Assembly: GCA_050252335.1 (NCBI GenBank)
Contig: JBFWLB010000003.1
Span: 1-64,000, forward strand
Origin: Berkiella_A sp050252335
GTDB taxonomy: Bacteria; Pseudomonadota; Gammaproteobacteria; Berkiellales; Berkiellaceae
Length of the DNA stretch: 64,000 nt
Reading direction: 5' to 3'
Part shown: piece by piece, positions 1 to 7,020 of the stretch
How positions within the stretch are numbered: the first letter of the stretch is position 1
Layout: the number at the start of each line of letters is the position of its first letter
Translations under genes and position numbers: made by a program
The notes under the pieces: generated by a model
What the model saw: only the letters and a program-made list of their open reading frames with translations
Database searches by the model: none
What the model was told of the DNA's origin: nothing

Positions 1-1
1 G

Positions 2-94
2 AATCCATTTACACTAAAAGATGAAATTGAAAGAAAATTATCAATTATTTTTAAGAACGTTAAGGTTACCTCTAATGTGAGGCATCGATTATAA
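2..94 (+). CDS. C-terminal fragment of an unidentified ORF
   Basis: An open frame enters from the left edge and ends at TAA 92-94, giving 30 residues that end in SNVRHRL. I do not recognise the family. After the stop the same frame stays open to TAA at about 206-208, so the real gene may once have been longer. With only 30 residues this could be chance. Confidence 0.3.
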   Translation, partial: NPFTLKDEIERKLSIIFKNVKVTSNVRHRL

Positions 95-337
95 GCAAAA
101 GTTACCTTTAGCCATGAGGCAACACGAGAAGGTAAAGAAAGCTTAAAGAGTGATAATACAGGGGGGGTATATGAATACAGAGGACATTTTGGCTTTGCTG
201 CCACATAATTAATTATTGCAAAACAGACATTTTATGTCAGCTTATTTACCCACACTGAAGAACAGGTTTGCGGTTACACTGCTAAACAGCCTAAAATGTA
301 GCATCTCATTAAAAAATAGAAGGTTAACTAAATATTT
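95..337. other. Intergenic region upstream of the transporter
   Basis: No complete gene is visible. The frame of the truncated left-edge ORF continues for 37 codons after its stop and includes GGVYEYRGHFGF, which looks protein-like. A seven-G run lies at about 161-167. The transporter start at 338 is preceded by AGAAGG rather far upstream, so its ribosome binding site is weak. Confidence 0.4.
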
Positions 338-1699
338 ATGGCCTCTCAATCTAGCAGCGGAACAGTAAGAAGTGTATGGAGTTCTCGTTTGGCTTTTATT
401 TTAGTCAGCGCAGGTGCTGCAGTTGGACTTGGCAATATTTGGCGATTCCCCTATATGGCGGGTGAGAACGGTGGCGGTGTATTTGTTTTAACCTATATTC
501 TATTCTTATTTGCAATTGGCACCCCAGCCATGATTGCAGAGCTTATGATTGGGCGTCGCGGACAAAAAAATCCCGTGGATACCTTAGAAACACTGGCACA
601 TGAGTCGAACGAATCTCGTAACTGGAAGTACTTAGGTTGGTTAGGCGCCTTAACACTGGTGATGGTATTAAGCTTCTACAGTGTTATCTCAGGTTTTGCC
701 ATTGGCTATCTCAATTACGCTATACAAGGCACCTTTAACAACGCCAGTCCTGATGCCATTTCTGCTTTGTGGGTCAATCTAATGAATCAGCCTATATTAC
801 TGATCGGCTGGCACACCATTTTTATGGTACTCACCATGGGTGTAGTCGCGCTGGGCGTTAATCAAGGCATTGAGAAATCATCGCGCTGGATGATGCCCGC
901 CTTATTCATTATCCTTATTGTATTAGTGATCTATGCTGCCATCATTGGCAACTTCAAAGAAGCGCTTGGCTTTTTATTTTCTTTCAAAATACAAGATTTT
1001 ACACCTATGGCCATTGTCGGCGCTTTAGGACAATCCTTTTTCTCTCTGGCAACAGGTGCTGGCGCTATTCTTATTTATGGCTCTTATTTATCTAAAAGTA
1101 CTAATATGTTTAGTACCGTATTTATCATTGCAATATTAGATTTATTGGTTGCCATATTATCTGGTTTAGCTATTTTCCCAATTGTATTTGCGCATGGCTT
1201 ATCTCCTGCTGATGGCCCAAGCCTAATGTTCAAAGTATTGCCTATTGCTTTTAGCAATATGCCAGGTGCTCAATTTGTTGGTATCTGCTTTTTCTTATTA
1301 CTTATTTTTGCCGCATGGACCTCCTCCATTTCTATGGGAGAGCCATTGGTTTCACTGATTGTTGAAAAAACAAAAATAAAGAGAACTCAAGCCTCTATTT
1401 ATGTGGGTCTATTGGCGTGGGGATTTGGTATTATCAGCGCCCTTTCTTTTAGTATTTGGCGTGGTGTTGAAATATTTGAATGGCGCCTTTTCGAAGTGTT
1501 GCTTGGCATTCCAACCAATATTTTATTGCCGATTGGCGCATTATTATTCTGCATTTTTGCCGGCTGGGTCATGAAAGAAAAGCATGTAGAAGAAGAGCTT
1601 AATTGTTCTTCACCCGCACTTTATTTTGCGTGGCGCTTTGCAATTCGATATCTATGCCCCTTGTGTATTTTAATCATTCTAATTACAACACTTGTGTAA
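338..1699 (+). CDS. Sodium-dependent transporter, NSS (SNF) family
   Basis: This 453-residue integral membrane protein belongs to the neurotransmitter:sodium symporter family, whose bacterial members take up amino acids with Na+. The N-terminal signature is clear: SRLAFILVSAGAAVGLGNIWRF at about residues 15-36, with the unwound TM1 motif GLGNIWRFPY that forms the Na+/substrate site in LeuT-type proteins. About 11-12 hydrophobic segments follow, the usual number and length for bacterial members. Substrate cannot be read from sequence. It is followed after 17 nt by a small exported protein in the same direction, so the two are probably cotranscribed. Confidence 0.93.
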   Translation: MASQSSSGTVRSVWSSRLAFILVSAGAAVGLGNIWRFPYMAGENGGGVFVLTYILFLFAIGTPAMIAELMIGRRGQKNPVDTLETLAHESNESRNWKYLGWLGALTLVMVLSFYSVISGFAIGYLNYAIQGTFNNASPDAISALWVNLMNQPILLIGWHTIFMVLTMGVVALGVNQGIEKSSRWMMPALFIILIVLVIYAAIIGNFKEALGFLFSFKIQDFTPMAIVGALGQSFFSLATGAGAILIYGSYLSKSTNMFSTVFIIAILDLLVAILSGLAIFPIVFAHGLSPADGPSLMFKVLPIAFSNMPGAQFVGICFFLLLIFAAWTSSISMGEPLVSLIVEKTKIKRTQASIYVGLLAWGFGIISALSFSIWRGVEIFEWRLFEVLLGIPTNILLPIGALLFCIFAGWVMKEKHVEEELNCSSPALYFAWRFAIRYLCPLCILIILITTLV

Positions 1700-1716
1700 T
1701 ATAGAGAGAAAATGAT

Positions 1717-2316
1717 ATGGCAAAAAAATATAATAAATTCATGCCAACCCTCTTGATTCTATGTGCTTTGTTAAACACAGCACAACTAAATGCTAGCTCA
1801 GCCACTCATTCTTATGGCTTTGTAGAATTGCACGCTCAAAATCAAGACGCATTAGAGCATTCGGGGATGATCAATATTGAAAAATCCACCTTAAGTCAAA
1901 CAACGACCATCAATGGATTTGTCGCCGCAAAACATTCAACTTTTGAACATCTAACTGTCAATGGTGATGCGGATTTAGATCAAGTCACTGTCACAGGAAA
2001 AACCATTATTCATGGCAAGATAAACACCGATGACTCTACCTTTGAAGATATTATCTCTATCCATGGACAAGTGAGCGCAGAGGACAGCCAGTTTAAAAAA
2101 GAAATTACTATCTATGGTAACCATTCTGAATTTGAAAACTGTAGCTTAACAGATATTTTGATTGAAAAAATATCTGATCAAAAAACCTTACATTTATACT
2201 TAGAAGAAACCAGCATTTCAGGCAATGTGACTTTTTTAAGCCCTGGGGTTATTCACATGGATAAAGAATCAAAGATCGCGGGTAAAGTGACAGGTGCAAC
2301 CATACAAAAAGCTTAA
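1717..2316 (+). CDS. Exported repeat-like protein of unknown function
   Basis: The 199-residue product starts with a basic N-terminus and a hydrophobic stretch (LLILCALLNTAQLNASSA), consistent with a Sec signal peptide cleaved near residues 25-29. The mature part is a run of short beta-rich units with recurring T/S-x-x-G patterns (TTINGFVAA, LTVNGDADL, VTVTGKTII, ISIHGQVSA, ITIYGNHSE), which resembles a right-handed beta-helix or bactofilin-like fold. That fold is inferred, not matched to a family. It lies 17 nt after the transporter gene, probably in the same transcript. An envelope or periplasmic role is plausible. Confidence 0.8.
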   Translation: MAKKYNKFMPTLLILCALLNTAQLNASSATHSYGFVELHAQNQDALEHSGMINIEKSTLSQTTTINGFVAAKHSTFEHLTVNGDADLDQVTVTGKTIIHGKINTDDSTFEDIISIHGQVSAEDSQFKKEITIYGNHSEFENCSLTDILIEKISDQKTLHLYLEETSISGNVTFLSPGVIHMDKESKIAGKVTGATIQKA

Positions 2317-2387
2317 AAGTCTTCGCATATGAAACGACACCATTCTCCCAATTTGACTGATTCTTTACAAATGAGCGTAGTGAATGA

Positions 2388-2437
2388 TTTTTCCCTCTGC
2401 CAAAATTGGCAGAGGGAAAAATGTTCGCTTTGCGAAC
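2388..2437. repeat. Perfect palindrome plus small hairpin (REP-like)
   Basis: A 16-bp perfect inverted repeat (2388-2403 with 2406-2421, core CCCTCTGCCAA/TTGGCAGAGGG) is followed by GTTCGC-TTT-GCGAAC (2423-2437). T runs lie 5' and A runs 3' of the stem on both strands, the opposite of an intrinsic terminator. The CCCTCT core recurs at 17130, 40638 and 48210. It sits between two convergent genes. Confidence 0.65.
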
Positions 2438-2452
2438 GAAGAAAAAAATAAT

Positions 2453-3826
2453 TTATCTAGGTCGAATTTTTACACTTAAGCTTTCACTCAATGAAACTTC
2501 TGACACAGACACTTCTAAATCTGCACTTTCTTTCTTATCTTCAAAATCATCATCACTCCAATTTTCCTCATCATCAGATTTTGGAGAACCAGAGGCTCTG
2601 GCTCTTTGCTTTTCAATAAATTTATCAACCCATCCATCATTACTATTTGATGAAGAAGCAGACATACTTGTTTCTGCAGAATCTGAATCAAGTGTTGCAG
2701 CTTGGCGAGAAAGTTGATCTGCATCTTTATTACTCTTAATCTGTAATGTGCGCATATTCTTTACAAGCACTTCAAAATCTTGTCCATTTCTTTTACGAGC
2801 TTTCTCAGCTGATTGTTCTAGGACAGATTTTAAATACTCTCCTCTTGGACCTATAGGCTTTGCTTTCTTGTTCTCAAGTATTTCTTGCTCTATGACTTGT
2901 TCTACCGACATCGCAGGTTCCGAACTTTGAGCTTGTGTCCTTTTCTGTTTACGCTTCTCTTTAAAGGCCTGTGCCTGGCTTAGCAGCTGATTATTATCAA
3001 TAGAACAAGCTGCTTTAGCGGCAGTTCTCACTCCAACTGTAGCCTGTTGTGAAGAAGACGACGAACATGTTGCTTTCCAAAGTGGCAATACAGGTGGCGG
3101 AGGAGGTGGTGGTTCAGGAACTTTATTATTTGTTTTAACTGAAATAGAAGTTATCACATCCACTTGTACATCATTCAAAGCATGGTAACTTGGGGCAGAT
3201 GAAGAACTTGCCGTATGAAGCACCTCACCACCAGGCAATCCCATCTGTTGTTGCTCAAGTACTTTTTGCTTATCCAACCATAAATTCTGATAAGAGGAAA
3301 AAATCATATACAAATATTTGGTTTCTAAAGGCTGTGCAGCAAGTGTGTCAAATTTAGATCTAATTTCCGCGCACAATCTCATCTGCACTGTGTAATTATA
3401 AAGATTACCTTCATGTGAATATAATTCAGCAAGCATGTCTCTTAATAACGCTTCAAATGCTTTATAATCAGATTCTCTCTCAAATTTATTTTCACACCAT
3501 TTTTGCAAATGCATCATGTTCTCAATTGAGCTTGCGGGCAAAACTTCTCGAAACTCTGAATTTTGTAAATAATATTCTAATATTTCTTTGGCGCCCAAAA
3601 CTCTTTGCAAAACAAGTGCTAACTTGTCCCAACGGTTTTGATATTTTTTTAATTCGGTATCAAATATAGATTCATTTGATAAAAACGGATTGGTTTTAAC
3701 ATGTTCATTAATTGCAAGCGCTGATCTATCCGATGATTCAATAGATTCTGCATATGTCGCTGTAACAAGTCGAGAGACAAGTTCTATTTTTTGATTTGCT
3801 TTATCAATAGGTCCGCTAGCTGCCAC
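2453..3826 (-). CDS. Proline-rich acidic protein, possible actin-nucleator-like effector
   Basis: I do not recognise a named family for this 457-residue protein. The start is GTG at 3826, with AAGGGA five bases upstream. Residues 1-220 are helical. A seven-proline run follows near residue 240 (PEPPPPPPPVLPLW). Near residue 282, LLSQAQAFKEKRK has the spacing of a WH2 motif (LLxxIxxGxxLKK) but not its key residues. The C-terminus is strongly acidic, with a tryptophan in DDEENWSDDDFED near residue 423. This order (polyproline, WH2-like, basic/amphipathic, acidic with Trp) recalls WASP- and RickA-type Arp2/3 activators. The serine-rich, low-complexity composition is unlike the neighbouring metabolic genes. 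A secreted host-directed role is inference. Confidence 0.75.
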   Translation of the reverse strand: MAASGPIDKANQKIELVSRLVTATYAESIESSDRSALAINEHVKTNPFLSNESIFDTELKKYQNRWDKLALVLQRVLGAKEILEYYLQNSEFREVLPASSIENMMHLQKWCENKFERESDYKAFEALLRDMLAELYSHEGNLYNYTVQMRLCAEIRSKFDTLAAQPLETKYLYMIFSSYQNLWLDKQKVLEQQQMGLPGGEVLHTASSSSAPSYHALNDVQVDVITSISVKTNNKVPEPPPPPPPVLPLWKATCSSSSSQQATVGVRTAAKAACSIDNNQLLSQAQAFKEKRKQKRTQAQSSEPAMSVEQVIEQEILENKKAKPIGPRGEYLKSVLEQSAEKARKRNGQDFEVLVKNMRTLQIKSNKDADQLSRQAATLDSDSAETSMSASSSNSNDGWVDKFIEKQRARASGSPKSDDEENWSDDDFEDKKESADLEVSVSEVSLSESLSVKIRPR

Positions 3827-4109
3827 GTTAATCCCTTACATGGTTGATAACAAGATGTTTGAAGGTATCGAACTCTATTAAGAATGTCAATCGAATAAAG
3901 AAACCTAATTCATTCCATTCATAAGACTTTCTAAATCCTAATGATAAAACTACTTTGCCTTACTCCAATCTGCATTTTCTTGTTCAGTCCACAAAGAGGG
4001 AAAATATATAATTTTTTGGTACTGTGGCGGCAAATAGCTTTGCCAATTCGCACCACCTACTCAATTATTTCAATTTTTTATAATTGATTCAGAATATGCT
4101 TTCATTCTT

Positions 4110-5348
4110 CTAAAACCTTTGACATGCTTCCTGTAATATTTTAACTAAGCAATCAATGTCATCATAGTCATTATATAATGGTACTGGTGCAATTCTAATC
4201 ACATTGGGATTACGAAAATCAACAACGATACCTTGCTGTATAAGAAAAGCACAAATATCTTTAGCATTTTTATTTTTAAAAGCAATGGAAAGCTGACAAC
4301 CTCGCTGCATGATATCTTCGGGCGTAACCAATTCAATGTCATTCTCAAAATTTTCTTTTAATGCCTTGCTCAAATAGGTCGTCAAATCTATGGATTGTGC
4401 TCTTAGAACCTTGAGCCCCCCCACTTGATTGATCAGCTCAAGCGTTGCCTTAAGCGGCACTAAAGAAAAGACGGCAGCATTACTCACTTGCCATCCCATT
4501 GCATTGGGATAAGGATCAAATGCTTCTTGCATTAGAAAACGCGAAGATAAATCATTTCCCCACCAGCCTTGCAATCTAAAATTTTTCTTATTAGTTGCAT
4601 ATTGCTCATGAACAAAACAACCTGCAACAGCACCAGGCCCTGAATTCATATATTTATAATGACACCAAACCGCAAAATCAATATTCCAGTTATGCAAAGA
4701 CATGGGAATATTTCCTACCCCATGTGCAAAATCCCATCCAGCAATAATTTCTTTTTCTTTCAAAATTTTAGTCATTTCAGCAATAGGCAAAACTTGACCA
4801 GTGTAATATTGCACACCCGGAAGCAAAGAAAGCATAATGCTATCACCATGCTCTTCTAATACACGTACTAAATCTTCTGTATTAAATAGACCATTTTTAG
4901 ATTTGACTTTGATTAAACTGTGCTTAGGATCGAAGCCATGCCACTGTATATGTGATTGAACTGCATATCGATCCGAGGGGAATGCACCCTCTTCAATAAT
5001 AATTTTATGCTTATGCTGCGAAGGCTTGTAAAAACTTGCTAACATCAAGTGCAAATTAAGCGTTAAACTATTCATTGCAACAACTTCTGATTCTTTTGCT
5101 CCTACCAGTTCTGCAAGTGGCGCACATAATTGCTCAGTTAAGCCTACCCAAGGTTCTTCTCCTTGAAAATAACTTAAAGCTGCGCCCTCTTTCCATTTTG
5201 TTAGCTCTTTTTGAATGAAATCAAAAGTGCGCTTGGATTGCAATCCTAGAGAATGCCCACAAAAATAAGTGGCATTTTTTCCATTTATTTGCGGAATGTG
5301 AAATGCTTCTTTGGGTGTTCTAAATACTGATGCTGGCCTTGATGACAT
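4110..5348 (-). CDS. kynU: Kynureninase
   Basis: This is a 412-residue PLP-dependent hydrolase that cleaves kynurenine or 3-hydroxykynurenine to anthranilate or 3-hydroxyanthranilate plus alanine. The family pattern is clear from end to end: FCGHSLGLQSKRT near residue 30, the EEGAFPSDRYA segment, GWDFAHGVGN, and the PLP lysine in WCHYKYMNSGPG near residue 235. Length matches the usual 410-420 residues. No other tryptophan-degradation gene is nearby, so it may act alone on host- or diet-derived kynurenine. It is separated from its neighbours by 150-280 nt and is probably monocistronic. Confidence 0.93.
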   Translation of the reverse strand: MSSRPASVFRTPKEAFHIPQINGKNATYFCGHSLGLQSKRTFDFIQKELTKWKEGAALSYFQGEEPWVGLTEQLCAPLAELVGAKESEVVAMNSLTLNLHLMLASFYKPSQHKHKIIIEEGAFPSDRYAVQSHIQWHGFDPKHSLIKVKSKNGLFNTEDLVRVLEEHGDSIMLSLLPGVQYYTGQVLPIAEMTKILKEKEIIAGWDFAHGVGNIPMSLHNWNIDFAVWCHYKYMNSGPGAVAGCFVHEQYATNKKNFRLQGWWGNDLSSRFLMQEAFDPYPNAMGWQVSNAAVFSLVPLKATLELINQVGGLKVLRAQSIDLTTYLSKALKENFENDIELVTPEDIMQRGCQLSIAFKNKNAKDICAFLIQQGIVVDFRNPNVIRIAPVPLYNDYDDIDCLVKILQEACQRF

Positions 5349-5506
5349 GAGCTATCCCTTTCTTTCTTTGCAAGCAAGATCTATTAGCAAAAATAATAAA
5401 AAAGTTCAACATCTTCTGCTTTTCAGGCAATACTTAGAATAGGAAGAATTTAGGTAACTACTTGCACCCTAAATATCATCAAGAAAGGGAGTGAGTCACT
5501 GGAAAT

Positions 5507-5782
5507 TTAGTTAAAAGCCCCCACTGGATGTTCTGGTAATTCTGGAATAGGCGAGCGCTGATCAAGTTCCGGTATAGGGACAGCTGTGCTTGTTGCTGGT
5601 TTTCCAGAAACTTCCTTGGCTACTTTATCGCCAACATACTGCTCTGAATCTGCATTCAAGGTAGGTTTGGCAGGCAACTCTACATATTGAGGCCGCTGTC
5701 TACCTCTGAAATCATCGTTCCATTTACAAGCCGACAAAGGTAGTAATATAAATAAAATGAGTAACCATTTATAGTGATTCAC
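5507..5782 (-). CDS. Small lipoprotein
   Basis: A 91-residue protein with a short signal peptide (MNHYKWLLILFILLPLSAC) ending in a lipobox, LSAC, with Cys at residue 19. The rest is hydrophilic and proline-rich (PTLNADSEQYVGDK, PIPELDQRSPIPELPEHP) and appears unfolded. It should be lipid-anchored in the envelope. No family is recognised. The gene stands alone, upstream of a cluster of palindromic repeats. Confidence 0.75.
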   Translation of the reverse strand: MNHYKWLLILFILLPLSACKWNDDFRGRQRPQYVELPAKPTLNADSEQYVGDKVAKEVSGKPATSTAVPIPELDQRSPIPELPEHPVGAFN

Positions 5783-5873
5783 AAAGATAGCTTCCTTATA
5801 CTTTCTTAGTTAAGTGTAGCAGCTTTAAGAAAGATTTCTCCTCTTCCAAGTCATCAAACCATCTTTTTTCAAA

Positions 5874-5944
5874 AACCTAATGTGGGTGTCCTAGTAATTA
5901 TGGCTGTCCTGTAAAAACTAACGTGGGTGTCCTGATTAGTTGAC
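5874..5944 (+). repeat. GTGGGTGTCCT repeat cluster, related to RAYT flanks
   Basis: Three short units occur in a row: AACCTAATGTGGGTGTCCTA (5874-5893), TTATGGCTGTCCTG (5898-5911) and AACTAACGTGGGTGTCCTG (5916-5934). The 30 nt at 5874-5903 match 61755-61784, just upstream of the RAYT gene, at 25 positions. The 14 nt at 5898-5911 match exactly, in reverse complement, a segment downstream of that gene. These are probably REP-type sites mobilised by this or a related RAYT. Confidence 0.6.
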
Positions 5945-5952
5945 CTGATAGT

Positions 5953-5981
5953 TTGTTCATATTAGCCGCTAGATATAGGAT
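5953..5981 (+). promoter_or_regulatory. Candidate sigma-70 promoter for the 6025 gene
   Basis: TTGTTC (5953-5958) and TAGGAT (5976-5981) are separated by 17 bp, 44 bp before the ATG at 6025. It matches the consensus only moderately. Confidence 0.35.
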
Positions 5982-6024
5982 AATAGACTTTAATATGTTT
6001 ATAAGCTAATCAACTAATTTAATA

Positions 6025-7020
6025 ATGATATCTGTAAAAGCGGTATTGCGCTGTAAACTGTTCCTTTTAATATTCAGTTTTCATACTATTGTATTAGCAT
6101 CTCCAAATGTTTTGCTGATATCCAGTAATAGCCATTTTGCAATGGTGCACCGCATAGAAGCAGCGTTGTTTTCACAACCTTCCCCACGCCCCAATATTTC
6201 GCATCTTTTGGTGGATGAACTGCAAAATCCTGAACGTTTCCACACCTATCCAGAAGTCTCCTTGGTTGTTTGCTTTGGCGCAGAAGCTTTAGAAGCTGTT
6301 TTAAAACTCAATACAAAAAAACCTGTGCTCGCTATTTTGATCAGAAAAAACACATTCTACAATTTGCTCAGCATCTATCATCGAAAGGTTAATGATAGCC
6401 AATACCCTATTTCCGCGATTTATCTTGATCAATCACTACAAAGACAAATTAATTTAATCCAAACCATCTTTCCTGATATTGACTATAAAAGCTCTGTCGG
6501 CGTACTCTTTGGCCCCGGTAGCATCAATCAACAAGAAGAATTGCTGCAACTAGCTCAGACCCATCAACTACGTCTCAATACGATTTACGTCAATAATTTT
6601 GAAAATCCAGTTGCTGTGATGGATGCTTTTTTAGATGAGGTTCGCGTACTCTTAGCATTACCAGATAACCGTATATTTAACCCACACAGCGCAAGAGGTA
6701 TTTTACTAGCAGCCTTTCATAAACACGTGCCGCTCATTGGTTATTCTCAAAGTTATGTCAAAAATGGCGCTTTAATATCACTCTTTTCCTCTACAAAACA
6801 GATTGCACAACAAACAGCGCAAGCAATTCTCACAATATTAGATCAAAATCAATTACCTGCGCCCCAGTATCCCAATGAATTTTCTATTGAAGTTAATTAT
6901 CAAGTTGCTCGCTCGCTAAATATTAATATAGACAGTGAAACAGATTTACATCACAAACTCTTAACCAAAGAAAAAACAAATCCTCTAGTACTGATAAAGC
7001 AAGGAACTCAACGTGCGTGA
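6025..7020 (+). CDS. ABC-type binding protein-like (PF04392-like) protein
   Basis: The 331-residue product begins with a signal-peptide-like segment (LFLLIFSFHTIVLA) followed by a periplasmic-binding-protein-like body: VLLISSNSHFAMVHRIEAAL, CFGAEALEAVL, a second lobe with SVGVLFGPGS and HVPLIGYSQSYVKNGALISLFSS. This resembles the uncharacterised ABC substrate-binding family PF04392, but no permease or ATPase is adjacent. Its stop overlaps the GTG start of the hybrid histidine kinase by 8 nt, so the two are translationally coupled. It may therefore serve as a periplasmic sensory partner of that kinase; this is inferred from context. Confidence 0.8.
   Translation: MISVKAVLRCKLFLLIFSFHTIVLASPNVLLISSNSHFAMVHRIEAALFSQPSPRPNISHLLVDELQNPERFHTYPEVSLVVCFGAEALEAVLKLNTKKPVLAILIRKNTFYNLLSIYHRKVNDSQYPISAIYLDQSLQRQINLIQTIFPDIDYKSSVGVLFGPGSINQQEELLQLAQTHQLRLNTIYVNNFENPVAVMDAFLDEVRVLLALPDNRIFNPHSARGILLAAFHKHVPLIGYSQSYVKNGALISLFSSTKQIAQQTAQAILTILDQNQLPAPQYPNEFSIEVNYQVARSLNINIDSETDLHHKLLTKEKTNPLVLIKQGTQRA

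Noticed and set aside
2406..2717. A plus-strand open frame with serine-rich translation
   Set aside because: It lies antisense to the proline-rich protein gene and is produced by that gene's acidic and serine-rich codons.
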